Source of the DNA: Chrysaora quinquecirrha
Lineage: Eukaryota > Cnidaria > Scyphozoa > Semaeostomeae > Pelagiidae
Assembly (NCBI GenBank): GCA_014526335.1
Contig: JACTAT010000117.1
Coordinates: 369,045-433,044 of the forward strand
Reading direction: 5' to 3'
Length of the DNA: 64,000 nt
In this document: positions 24,245-33,600 of the stretch, piece by piece
Layout of the letters: the number at the start of each line of letters is the position of its first letter
Numbering within the stretch: the first letter of the stretch is position 1
Position numbers and translations under genes: made by a program
Notes under the pieces: generated by a model
The model's database searches: none
What the model saw: the letters and a program-made list of their open reading frames with translations, nothing else
What the model was told of the DNA's origin: nothing

Positions 24245-26719
24245 AGATGATCATGATGATCATGATGACAATAAAGTTGAAGATTATGATGATGATAATG
24301 ATTTGGATGATGACAATCATGGTAATGATTGTAGTCCTTCGGACAGAGCAGTAGCGTTGCTATGTTCATTCTTGACAGAAAGATGTTGCAAATACCAATA
24401 CTCCAAGGGCAAAAACTATTATGGAACGTGTTGGATTGTATGATTTTATGAAAGAACAAAAGGATCTTTTATAAATTTTTCTGCAAGTAAGAGAGAAAAA
24501 AGTCTGCCCATAAACTGCAAGTTACATTGTACCTTTGATAGTCACCACTTATCATGACAAGCCTTTGATATCTAGTAGGGCAACGTTTTGGGAGAGATCT
24601 GTCTCCCATCATCGGGCAACAAGAAATGTGGTTTTTTCCCTGTGGTTGAAAGTCACTCAGTTCTATGAACTTCTTTTATCAATCAAGTATCTTACTTTAT
24701 CCCAGAAATATGGTTGAATGACATCAAAAGTTGAACGGAAAGAAATTTTGGCACCAAAAATTAAAGAAACTGAGCGCCATAAACATTGCCCTACTAAATA
24801 TGAAAGGCTTGTCATGATAAGTTGTGGCTATCATGTCTAATACGATGTCAGAAACAGCCTTGATAGGTTCGAATATATTTACATTTTAATTCACTTTACA
24901 TAGGTAAAGATGTTGCAAATGGGATGTTTTAACAGCCTTCCATAAAACGTTTGCATAAGTGTGGCTTAAATAGTGAGTTTTTACAGTATATACAATGCAC
25001 TAGTGCAACCTACCCATCTTTAGTCTGATCAACACAACCAGAAAGAAGTTTCAGAGTAACATCATTGAAGCATGCTGCATCCATCTGAAGGTAATCCCTT
25101 AGGAGGTCATGAGGGGTCATGTATCTTTCGCCCTCATCTTCAATGCTTGCATACTGAAAGAAAGTACACAATGAAAATTGAAATATTTTCTTGGCATATG
25201 CTCTTTTTTTTATAAGAAACCCGTTTATAAGAAACTCAGTACTGAGATCAATATTGGTTAAGAAACTTTCAGTACTCAACACAAAATGATAAGAAACTCC
25301 CAGGTCTCAACAATCTTTCGAATTAGAAATGTAGCATCAAAAACGAGCTTCTGTTACACCAAAAGTGTCTATTTCTACAAAAGAACAGCTGATGTATACG
25401 TGAATTGTATTGCTTCTTCTATTTGTCAAATTTCAGTGTCAATTACCTGTTCTGGCACTAAAAAAATTTTGATCCCTAAGAAACTGCTAAGAAACTTTCG
25501 GTACCAAAATTGCTGAAAACCTAAGAAACTTTGAGTACTGAAAAAAAATCTTAGTTTCTTATAAAAAAAAGAGTGTATGTCAGCATAATACAACAGAAGA
25601 GAGTTATGCTAGCGAATATACATGCAATACTGTGGTGGGTTATGCTTGATGCTGTGGTATTTTTTTGTGTACTGTGGTGGATTTTGTAGTTTTTTATTGA
25701 TTAATCTAAAGATTTTTGCTATGATTTTCAATCAACCACAGTATGCAAAAAATATCACCACATTAAGCATTATAAACCATCACAATAGCTCTTATCCTAT
25801 GCAAAAAACCATCATATCAAGCACAATAACTCATCACATGAAACATCAAGCATACACTCTTTTTTAATAAGAAACCCATTTATAAGAAACTCAGTACTGA
25901 GATCAATATTGGTTAAGAAACTTTCAGTACTCAACCCAAAATGGTAAGAAACTCGCAGGTCTCAACAATCTTTAGAATTATAAATAAAGCATTGAAATGT
26001 TGCACCATAAGTGTCTATTTTTACAGAAAAAACAGCTGATGTAAACGTGAATTGTATTGCTTCTTCTATTTGCAGAATTCAAGTGTCAATAACCTGTTTT
26101 GGCACTTAAAAATTTTGATTCTAAGAAACTGCTAAGAAACTTTCAGTACCAAATTTGTCCCACAACTAAGAAACTTTGAGTACTGACCAAAAAATCTTAG
26201 TTTCTTATAAAAAAAAAGAGTGCATTAACCCACCATAGTAGTACGTATCCACCACATTAGTGTGTAAAGATTTTTTAGGGTGAGAATAAATGTTGCATTT
26301 TCTGAATTCAGTAAAAATTTACCTTGTAAAATATAACTTTAAGATCTTCAGGATTTGCCCGTTTTACAGCATACTAGAAAAGAACAAGAAATTAATAACA
26401 TATGAAATAAAACTTGTACAAAAGAGTATAATAATTCTGAGAGAATGAGCCTTTAAAATCCTTTCCTAAAACAGTTTGCAACATCATAGGTACGATGCAA
26501 CAAGCAACACTGCTAAACTCCTGTCACTGGGGGTTAATCCTGGGTTTCAGAAATTCCTGAAGCGAAACAATCAATCTTTAACATTTAGGCCTAACCAAAA
26601 ACAGGAATAACAACAAAAGCAACCTCATTGATTAGATTACTTACATCAAATAAAGGTGCTTCACAATGTGCAGTATTTCGGGAACCAATCTTTTTCCAAG
26701 CAGATACCAAAGACTCCAT
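13325..26719 (-). CDS. SLC25A12/13: mitochondrial aspartate/glutamate carrier (Aralar/citrin), EF-hand half, 3' end missing
   Basis: Orthologue of the calcium-regulated carrier that exchanges aspartate for glutamate plus a proton across the inner mitochondrial membrane (malate-aspartate shuttle). Exons in transcript order: 26645-26719 (ATG at 26719), 26323-26373, 25014-25153, 23394-23509, 23146-23285, 22101-22274, 19330-19468, 17535-17569, 14223-14304, 13325-13427. Recognisable blocks are [40 protein letters not shown] (EF-hand) and [12 protein letters not shown], the last being the junction into the first carrier repeat. All phases agree except one step: 17569 ends in phase 0 and 14304 needs two incoming bases, so the exon corresponding to TPLEIDILYQL was not found. 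Exon 22101-22274 has a Lys-rich insert with [14 protein letters not shown]. All carrier-domain exons would fall in the 12078-12577 gap. It may be intact in the genome. Confidence 0.9.
13530..13591. repeat. perfect 28-bp hairpin with 6-nt loop
   Basis: Arms 13530-13557 and 13564-13591 are exact reverse complements (ACGCAAATTCTCTTATTTCT... on the left), with loop CTATGT. It is followed by a second, imperfect stem at 13642-13698 (GGGTG/CACCC inside GTGAAAAAT/ATTTTTCAC). It lies in the intron between carrier exons 13325-13427 and 14223-14304. It may be the centre of a small palindromic MITE; I see no target duplication. Confidence 0.85.
13964..14005 (-). ncRNA. hammerhead ribozyme-like motif, minus copy
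   Basis: Exact inverted copy of the motif at 14094-14135 and the same fold: helix I CATACT/AGTATG, core CTGAGGA and GAA, helix III AAAAGCTTTT, cleavage-site A. See that entry for the details and the reservations. Confidence 0.45.
14094..14135 (+). ncRNA. hammerhead ribozyme-like motif, plus copy
   Basis: In order: CATACT (14094-14099), CTGAGGA (14100-14106), GTGTCAGAC (14107-14115), GAA (14116-14118), AAAAGCTTTT (14119-14128), A (14129), AGTATG (14130-14135). This matches a type I hammerhead: 6-bp helix I closing the motif, invariant CUGANGA and GAA, A15.1-U16.1 and an H17 residue. Weak points: helix II has only two canonical pairs, and a competing hairpin TCTGAC/GTCAGA (14085-14090 with 14109-14114) is possible. 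Penelope-like pseudo-LTRs are known carriers of such ribozymes. The functional claim is inference. Confidence 0.45.
14530..14715. repeat. GT-rich duplication plus (GAT)n microsatellite
   Basis: GTTGTAGGGGTGTTTGTGGT occurs twice (about 14557 and 14606), followed by a (GAT)n run at 14675-14705. Intronic in the carrier gene. Confidence 0.7.
14720..15700. other. no recognisable feature
   Basis: Carrier-gene intron. Apart from a short (GTGA)n run near 15035-15065 I see no repeat family or exon. The missing carrier exon between 17535 and 14304 should lie in this interval or in 16140-17530, but I could not find it. Confidence 0.4.
15710..16130 (+). mobile_element. LINE 3' fragment, C-terminal tail of an RTE-like reverse transcriptase
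   Basis: The frame at 15867-16043 reads [19 protein letters not shown] and later [18 protein letters not shown], the C-terminal signature (LKxFGHxxR ... RGRxxxxWxDD) of RTE-type LINE proteins. A stop is followed in shifted frame by [13 protein letters not shown], which continues the same domain. The element is truncated and frameshifted. It ends in a short (GAT)-type tail near 16130. Confidence 0.75.
17040..17300 (-). mobile_element. LINE C-terminal fragment, degraded
   Basis: On the minus strand the translation includes [20 protein letters not shown] and [13 protein letters not shown]. The order [12 protein letters not shown] resembles the end of L2/CR1-type reverse transcriptases. Several stops interrupt it. 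Its likely 3' UTR runs left to about 16560. The strip 16560-16640 (AAATCTCCACATAACGGGCA) resembles the DNA-transposon fragments at 41886 and 57800. Confidence 0.5.
17636..18565. mobile_element. MITE with GTTTACACG termini, interrupted by another element
   Basis: CCCCGTTTACACGAGAG at the left and CTTCTTCTCGTGTAAATGCG at the right are inverted. Inner sub-ends TCGTTTACACGGGATCC (about 17708) and GATCCCGTGTAAACG (about 18293) are also inverted. GAGCCAG and GGATC words repeat throughout. A second element (17795-18262) is nested inside. Confidence 0.6.
17795..18262. mobile_element. nested MITE with poly-G/poly-C ends and internal GGAATTATGGGT repeats
   Basis: Left end GGGGGGGGGG followed by TTTTTGGGGTACGGGGACGT; right end CACGTCCCCGTCCAAAAC followed by a C run. 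The terminal blocks GGGGACGTGCCATT/AATGGCACGTCCCC are perfect inverted repeats. Inside, GCGGAATTATGGGT or close variants recur at least six times in both halves. GAGCCAGG occurs on both flanks and could be target sequence, though it is also part of the host repeat. Confidence 0.65.
18776..19305 (-). mobile_element. L2/CR1-type LINE, 3' end with uninterrupted C-terminal frame
   Basis: The minus-strand frame 19304-18870 reads [20 protein letters not shown], later [31 protein letters not shown] and [12 protein letters not shown], the textbook C-terminus of L2/CR1-like reverse transcriptases. A 3' tail of (ATGAA)-type repeats lies at 18778-18797. The 5'-truncated element starts within about 50 bp of the carrier exon donor at 19330. 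The frame has no stops, so insertion looks comparatively recent. Confidence 0.8.
20022..20140 (-). mobile_element. Penelope-like pseudo-LTR end, inverted
   Basis: On the minus strand: CATTTTAAGCCGCATCTGGG, then CGGTCTGTTTCTGACATTCG, then CTGAGGAGTGTCAGACGAAA. It is the counterpart of the Penelope 3' tail at 21628-22060, in inverted orientation, with a foldback element between them. The hammerhead core is present but helix I does not pair here. Confidence 0.6.
20150..21627. mobile_element. foldback element with minisatellite outer arms
   Basis: Inverted arms 20150-20649 and 21061-21627 are almost identical over about 500 bp, separated by a unique spacer (20650-21060). The outermost part of each arm is a 16-bp minisatellite (GGAATGTTGGATTGTT), short on the left and longer on the right. 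The inner part includes GGGAACTGCAGCGAATGA and its complement. No transposase is encoded. Architecture matches 40262-41880 although the sequences are unrelated. Confidence 0.85.
21628..22060 (+). mobile_element. Penelope-like element 3' end: GIY-YIG-type tail, then pseudo-LTR
   Basis: An uninterrupted frame from about 21628 to the stop near 21918 reads [56 protein letters not shown] and [12 protein letters not shown]. This is the C-terminal part of the GIY-YIG endonuclease region that follows reverse transcriptase in Penelope-like retroelements. The N-terminal part of the domain and the reverse transcriptase are absent. A 3' block with GGTGCATTTCGAGCCGCATC follows and stops before the hammerhead region. 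Related pieces: 36895-37230, 38965-39305 and 58780-59165. Confidence 0.75.
22680..23090. repeat. (AAGTC)n pentanucleotide array, degenerate
   Basis: Long run of TCAAG/AAGTC units with a pure core at about 22960-23005. It lies in the intron between carrier exons 22101-22274 and 23146-23285 and ends about 60 bp from the latter. Confidence 0.9.
23620..24340. repeat. (GAT)n microsatellite split by a MITE
   Basis: GAT/ATG-rich repeats at 23620-23880 and 24146-24330 flank a 247-bp inserted element. Open frames rich in Asp, Met or His in this stretch are composition artefacts. Confidence 0.85.
23897..24143. mobile_element. MITE with CTCTAAGG termini and TA target duplication
   Basis: Termini CTCTAAGGCACCAAATA and TATTTGGCACCTTAGAG are inverted with one mismatch, flanked on both sides by TA (23895-23896 and 24144-24145), the target preference of Tc1/mariner-type transposases. 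The inside is rich in AATAAATGGGGG, GGTCC and related words. A related, shorter element is at 32632-32746. Confidence 0.8.
24537..24835. mobile_element. foldback MITE with CTTATCATGACAAGCC arms
   Basis: Arms 24537-24585 and 24786-24835 pair (CACTTATCATGACAAGCC with GGCTTGTCATGATAAGTTG; TAGTAGGGCAA with TTGCCCTACTA). One end of the same family recurs at 30655-30725, with GGCTTGTCATGATAAGG and AGAAACAGCCTTGATA. Confidence 0.7.
25201..25573. mobile_element. MITE, TACACTC/ATAAG group, AAGAAACT subtype, copy 1
   Basis: Ends CTCTTTTTTTTATAAGAAAC and GTTTCTTATAAAAAAAAGAG are inverted. Inside, TAAGAAACT occurs about seven times on the plus strand. The neighbouring copy 25853-26223 is very similar internally (ACTGAGATCAATATTGGTTA in both). 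No coding capacity. Confidence 0.8.
25628..25800. mobile_element. small foldback MITE (ACTGTGGT arms)
   Basis: Left arm with ACTGTGGTGGGTTATGCTTG and right arm with AAGCATTATAAACCATCACA are complementary with mismatches, as are GTACTGTGGTGGATT and CAATCAACCACAGTATGC. Sits between the two AAGAAACT-type elements. Confidence 0.6.
25853..26223. mobile_element. MITE, TACACTC/ATAAG group, AAGAAACT subtype, copy 2
   Basis: Ends TACACTCTTTTTTAATAAGA and TCTTATAAAAAAAAAGAG. Internal TAAGAAACT repeats and overall sequence closely match the copy at 25201-25573 in the same orientation, so the pair could be a local duplication or two independent insertions. Confidence 0.8.
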
Positions 26720-27677
26720 GATTAAAAGCTGTTTGTGTGACTTAAGCTGAGCTTCAAAAAGCCATAATCAGAAAGCTCACGACCTCGCCAGAACACCAGA
26801 AGTCAGTTGATTAGGCGTGCCAGTCACAAACCGAGTTCGCAAACCGATAGTTTAGACTTCTTGCAGAACCTTTACAACAACAGAAAGAACATTAAATAAT
26901 AAATGATGTACAAAAACAGTTTGAAATAATGTTTTCGGCGTTTTATCAGTTCATTCAGTGATTTGAACTCTACGCCAAATAAACTTCAGCCAAGCAGACA
27001 TTAGACTGATAGGATAATGTGCATGCCTACAGGGAAAATGAACCAATCAAAACAAACTGATCACATGATTTCATTTGTTGCTTTTTGTTCCGTAAGTTTC
27101 CTAAAACTTTCCCTGGAAGTCAATTTTCAAATCCGCATTAGCGTTAGCGATTTCCAGAACCAATGCAAATTAGATTTTTCTGTTTTTCAGAACAGTATTT
27201 TTTTCGTAGGATACAGATAAATTAGACTTTCTAAAACAAAACAAAGTATTGTCGATGATGTCTCGTGATGCAAAAAAGCAACAGGAAGTGGAATGTATGC
27301 TGTTTCCCGTTTGATGATGGGAAAATCGATGAGGGCTTTCAGAAGGATGACGGGATCGATGGTCATGTCAAAAGTTCTTGCGATTTTTCTTTGAAAGCGG
27401 CATAAAATAATAAATATATCAGCGATCGTAACAAAATTGTTCGATCTTTTTTAATTTGCAGAAATTTGAACCTCTTGACCCTTCCCACTCTTTGTGAGGT
27501 ATTTTATTGATGTCCCTCCCCCCGGAAAAAGGAAGTAGATGCAGTGACATTGACCAGCGGTACCTCATAACAACAACAGAAAACAAAACAAACTGGAGAG
27601 AGGCCATGGACATTTTTGGCCTAAGCTGAGCTGAGGAGAATAATTCTCATTTCATTTCCCATCTTCACTCTTTTACA
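26720..27677. promoter_or_regulatory. divergent intergenic region between the carrier gene and CCDC13
   Basis: The carrier ATG (26719, minus) and the CCDC13 ATG (27678, plus) point away from each other across 958 bp, so both promoters must lie here. I see no clear TATA box. The segment has none of the dense repeats of its surroundings. The 5' UTR boundaries cannot be read from sequence alone. Confidence 0.5.
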
Positions 27678-30600
27678 ATGGCCGCAGACTTGAAGAATCA
27701 GTTTTTACTACTACAAGAACAGCAGAAGAAGAAACTCCTTCGAAGGAATAAACTTAAAAGTGAAGAATCGAATAAAAAGGCTGCAGTAGAAGAAGTGAAA
27801 TTTGACAAAAATTTAGGCCTTTTTTCAGACGGAATGGATTTGGATGATGATCTAAATCTGAAGGTAATTATGGATGTTTTACATAAGATCAAATCAAAAT
27901 ATTTGTTATATTGTTATATCTTTCAAAGCAATAAGTCGGATAATAGAAGATAGATAGACCTCCTAAAATTATACAATACGTAGACTACCTACTTTACTCG
28001 TTCTTTTACAACAAAAAAAAACAACCACATAACACACAACAGAACTGAGAGTCAGAGAGAAGAGTCTAATTCTATCTGAATCTCAATATTGTATCGTTTC
28101 TTTTAGGCTGTTGGTCTAATTGAAAATGGAATTGATGATGAAGAAATCAAAGACATGGAAGAAACTATTAGGGTATAATGTTTTGATTTTTACTTTTAAA
28201 AATGCCTTTGAATTGCGAAGCAACATCAAGCATGGAAGGCAGTGTGCATAATAATGTAGCATACCCTGGAGATCTCCAGCGCAGAGTCTGAAATTTTATT
28301 GCCGTACTGGCGTCGATTTTTCAAAAAAACCAATAGCCCAAAATATTGTTTAAATTATAAAACACTAGATCTATTCTTTATTTTGGCGTGAAGTCCCATT
28401 TGGTTGATATGTTCTCTGGCATAGTGGTAACACGGAATGCATCCTTGACTGGAAGGCATAGGTTTTCTAGAAAAGTAAGTCCCAGGGTGCAGTCCGTGTT
28501 ACCGCCACGCCAGAGAATACGCCAACGAAATCAGACTTTTCAAAGAAACAATGAAGCTATTGTTTTATAATTGAAATAACAGTCTAAGCTATTGTTTTTT
28601 GGATAGATCCAAGCCAGTGCACCAATAAAGTTTCAGACTCGACGCTGGAGATCTCTGACATGGCTACACGGAATGCACACTGGAACAAGTTGGCCTGCTA
28701 CCAAATCATCCCAGCCCTGTTGACAAGTCAGCCTATCAAAATGTAGGCCCATGAAGTTATTTGATTGTTAGTCGTTATGCGTGGGGATATTGGGGGCTGC
28801 CACCCCTATACCAATGCTTTAACAGTGTACATGTATAATTTATTACCTTTAGTGGGTCAATTTTGTATACGCTGACAGGCTGAATTGTCTAACACATGAT
28901 GGACCAACTTGTTTAACACATAGTTGGTCGAATTAGTAGTGGGATGACTTGTGCTGTTTCCATGTAGAGTACTGATTTCTATTTACTTACTACGTTATAC
29001 CATACCTATAGCAGGGCATCTTTTAAGGAATTTTGACTAGTGGGCCAAGCCATTGGGAGGGCCCGATTCCTTAGGAAAAAGTTGAATCTGAACAGCCCTG
29101 AAACCTCCAAGCATTAGACTATTTATCAAGGAAATGAAGCAGGTCATGCTTTCTCGAGAACTTTTGTAACTTTAGTGGCCTGCTGCTCACCGATTTACCG
29201 GGGGAGAACTAGTTTTCCGTCATTGACGGAAACATGAAATGAGACATGTGTGCCAAAGGCATTCTTTCAAAGGGGGGTACGGGGGCATATGCTCCCCCGG
29301 AAAAATTTGGAATTTTTTGTGCCCAGAGTCGCTCTGGTTGGGTTTCCGTGACTGAAAAAATATGCTATATATAACTACAAAATCAGTCTATTTCACCAAC
29401 GTATTGAAACATGCCCCATCTTACCGACTACCGAGTGGTTCATGGTTTTCCGACCTTTTTTTAAAGTAGGTCGTTAATCTTGTGTCAAAAAATTGAACGC
29501 ACAAGTAAATAGCATTGCTTCAACTGCCACTGACGCATATTTAGATATTGACTGGAGTTTCTTTAGGAGTTTTGAGCTGAAACGATCGGGTTGGTGACTA
29601 ATAACATGCATGTGGTTTTCATAGCAGTATTTGATATGATTTTCAATTCAGAACAAATGGTAAACCCTAACTATTATAACAGTTTTCTTTTGGAAAGGGC
29701 CCACACTACTGGGCCAAAAGCCAAAAATTTTGCTCTACTACTGGGCCAGGAAAAGGGCCCACTGGGCCAATGGCCCAGTAGCTACAATGTTGAAAGATGC
29801 CCTGACCTATAGCTTACCTTAACCTACTTACTGTGCATAAGCAATACCTTTTAAATGTAAAATTTCTGCATGAAAAATCATAGGATTTGTAAGATGGTTC
29901 AAATCTTGTAAGGGCCACTTTAGAATACCAAAGCTATTGTTTTACCAACAATAGGGGTATTCTTTTATATTTTTGAGCCATAATTGCACACCAAGTTCTT
30001 TGGTGTGCACACAAAACTTCTGCCCTGGAATCAACCCAACTTTCAATCCCTCCCATATTTCATGACAATACAGCTTTGTTTTATTTAATCTATTAACAGG
30101 AACTAAGAGATGAGAATGGAAGACTATACAAATTGCTAGGAGAAAAAAGTGAAGAAATGAAGATATTAAAAAGAAGATGGCAGGATGAAAAGAAAGAGTT
30201 GACTGGTAAATTTGGAACATAGTTTTTATCACAATTTCTCTAAGTACCCAGCTGTTTGCCTAGAAAAATAAAAAATGTGCAATATTGGTATGGTATCATT
30301 TAATTATAACTACTAACCCACATCTGCAGCATGCCATTCAAATTGCTTCACCAACCACATGACATGGAAAGTACATGGAAAATCCGAGCTTCCTAGCAGG
30401 TTCAGTTAGTGTTCTTTGACACCTTTTTGATTGAAGGGCAATTAATCCCTGGAATATTGTACCCCCCAGCTGGAATCTCTATGGTTTTCATAGAATTCTG
30501 GTAAGAATCCTTTTGTTTCGATGGGAAATTTGTACGCTTTATTGAGGAGTAAAATGCACCTTGTTTTTGGTTAATAGGAAACGAACTACATTTCTCATTG

Positions 30601-33600
30601 CACAATGATGGGAGACAGAACTCTTTCAAAATGTTGTCCCCCTGATAAAAGTCAAAGGCTTGTCATGATAAGGGGTGATTATCATGTCTAATACTGTGGC
30701 AGAAACAGCCTTGATAAGTGTGATTAGATTTGCTCAAAGTACATACCATCCTGCCTTTTACAGATACCTCTGCCTTGAGTGCCTTTGTCACTATACATGC
30801 AAATCTTGATGAAACCTTTTTATTTTCTCATAACAAAATTATACTTTTAATTATCCTCTTAGGTCAAAGTATTGGATCAGAAAATGTGGCACAGAGAATA
30901 ATAGAGTTGTCTAAAAAGAATAGAGACCTAACTGCTGAGGTTGAAAGTGGGAAAACAAAATATAGGCAGATTCAAAATGAAATGCAAAAGCTTGAAAATG
31001 AAGTAAGAACTGTTTTACTAACTGATTCACCCTTTTTGCTAGCTAATTGAATGAATGGTTAATTTATTGATAGTTTAAATTTTGATTGTTTCATTTCAAT
31101 TTTTCAGTTGAGAAAAGCAGTATCAAAGCAAAAAGAAACACAAGCACCAGTGTCCAAGGAGGCTGAAATGAAGAATGTATGTTACTAAAGATTTATTTTC
31201 TATAAAGCAACCTTTATAAGAAAGAACAGGCTTTTGCCATCTCTTTAACGCCTTTGAATACAATGTCCTATCTTGTTTAAGGAAAACAAAACCGCTGAAT
31301 TAGAAGCCAAAATGGCTCAGTTGAATTCGAAACTCATGGAATACAGAAATCAAGTTGAAACGCAAAAGAAGGAATTGAAGATTGCTCATAAGGTATATTC
31401 AATGAAAAAACCCTGGAATGTACCAATTCATCTTACAATAATTTGATTTAATGCTTCAACTAACTTCGCCTTACGCTAACTTTGCCTGTTGCAAGCTTAA
31501 CTCTAACACTAACTTCAACATTAGCTTTGTCTTATGCTTCTTTGTCTAACACTAACTCGATCTAACACAATCATTGTCTGACGCTAATTTCATCAAATGT
31601 TCACTTCATGTAACAGTAACAATCGCTTCATCTTTTGATAATTCTTCTTACATAAAATTCATTCAACACAATCTCTGTCCAACGCTAATTTCATCAAGTG
31701 CTAACTTGGACTAACAACAACCTCGTCTTTCGATACTTAGCTACTTCTTGAAACACAAACATCATCTAACACAATCTTCGTCTAAGGCTTACTTCATCTA
31801 ACTTTATTTTACATTTATTCGTCTAACGCTAACTTCATCAAGTGCTAACTTGGTCTAACACTAACCTCGTCTTTCGACACCTAGCTACTTCTTGAAATAC
31901 AAACAATACCTAACACAATCTTCGTTTAAGGCTTATTTCATCTCTTTCTCCATCTAACTTTATTTTACATTTATTCGTCTAACGCTAATTTCATCAAATG
32001 ATAACTTGGTCTAACACCAACCTCGTCTTTCGATACTTAGCTACTTCTTGAAACACAAACATCATCTAACACAATCTTCGTCTAAGGCTTACTTCATCTC
32101 TTGCTTCATCTAACTTTATTTTACATTTATTCGTCTAATGTTAACTTCATCAAGTGCTAACTTGGTCTAACACTAACCCCGTCTTTCGATACCTAGCTAC
32201 TTCTTGAAATACAAACAATACCTAACACAATCTTCCTTTAAGGCTTATTTCATCTCTTCCTTCATCTAACTTCATCTTACATTTCTTCGTCTAACACTAA
32301 CTTCATCAAGTGCTAACTTGGTCTAACACTAACCCCGTCTTTCGATACCTAGCTACTTCTTGAAATACAAACAATCTTCCTTTAAGGCTTATTTCATCTC
32401 TTCCTTCATCTAACTTCATCTTACATTTCTTCGTCTAACACTAACTTCATCAAGTGCTAACTTGGTCTAACACTAACCCCGTCTTTCGATACCTAGCTAC
32501 TTCTTGAAATACAAACAATACCTAACACAATCTTCGTTTAAGGCTTATTTCATCTCTTCCTTCATCTAACTTCATCTTACATTTCTTCGTCTAACGACAA
32601 CTTCATCAAGTGCTATCTTGGTTTAACACTACTCTTAGGTGCCTAATTGCCGCCCCCCGCTAATTAAATTTTTGAAAAATTTCCAACGGTAGTTCCAGCC
32701 CCCCGCCTATTCAGACCCCCCCCCCCAACAATTAGGCACCTAGGAGCAACTTTCGATAGCTACTTCTAGCGCTAACTTCATCTAACACAATTTTCGTCTA
32801 AGCATAACTCCATCTCTTGACTCTTCTCACTTCATCTAGCATTTCTTTGTCTAACGTTAACTTCATCTAACACAATCTTAGTCTATTTGTCTAACGGTAG
32901 TTTCATCAAATTCTAACTCCGTCTAACACTAACGTCGTTTTATGCTTTTTGTGTAACACTAGCTTCATGTTATGCAAGATTTGTCAAAGATAGTTCCAAC
33001 AATTGCCAAACACCTTTATCATCTAACTCAAAATTCATCTAACGTTAGCTTCGTTTAATGCCAATGATAGCGCCTGTTTTGTCAAATGCTAATACTAAAA
33101 CTAGCTTTGTCAAATGCTAAAGCGATCATTAACTGCAACTAATACTAAGTTTGCCTTCCTTCATTTAATTCTAACAATGACCCTATCCAGAAACTTCATC
33201 CATTTAGAGAACCAATAAAAGAAACTTAATAACATCTAGTGAAATTTTGGATAAGATTGACGAAAAGTTTTTTCAGAATTGTATATGCATCAATTTTATT
33301 GTCTGATAGGTTTTGGCCAAAGAAGTTGGTGACGGTGTAAATATTCAATCTCTTCTAAACTCTGAAAGTAATTGGAGAGGAAGGCAGCAGACAATTATCA
33401 ACTTACAAAAAAAGGTTTGAAATCACATAACGTTTAATGTGCCCTCTTTCCATTTGACCTGTCAACACATAATTATTATCTTTAAAAGTTGCAATGACAC
33501 ACTCCTGGCAAAAACTGGGTTGAATAATCAAGTAAAATTGTTAGTTACAGTGGGTTTTCCCCTCGGAACAGAAGTGAAGAACACCCTAAGTGACCATCAA

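Noticed and set aside
23977..24459. His-rich open frame on the minus strand
   Set aside because: Translation of the (GAT)n microsatellite and MITE.
30730..31050. Independent gene starting at 30730
   Set aside because: Only 30863-31002 is coding; it is an internal exon of CCDC13 and the rest is intron read-through.
31440..33170. Interstitial telomeric repeats (CTAAC words)
   Set aside because: The repeat is not (TTAGGG)n or a plain variant; it has a 156-bp higher-order period built from mixed words.
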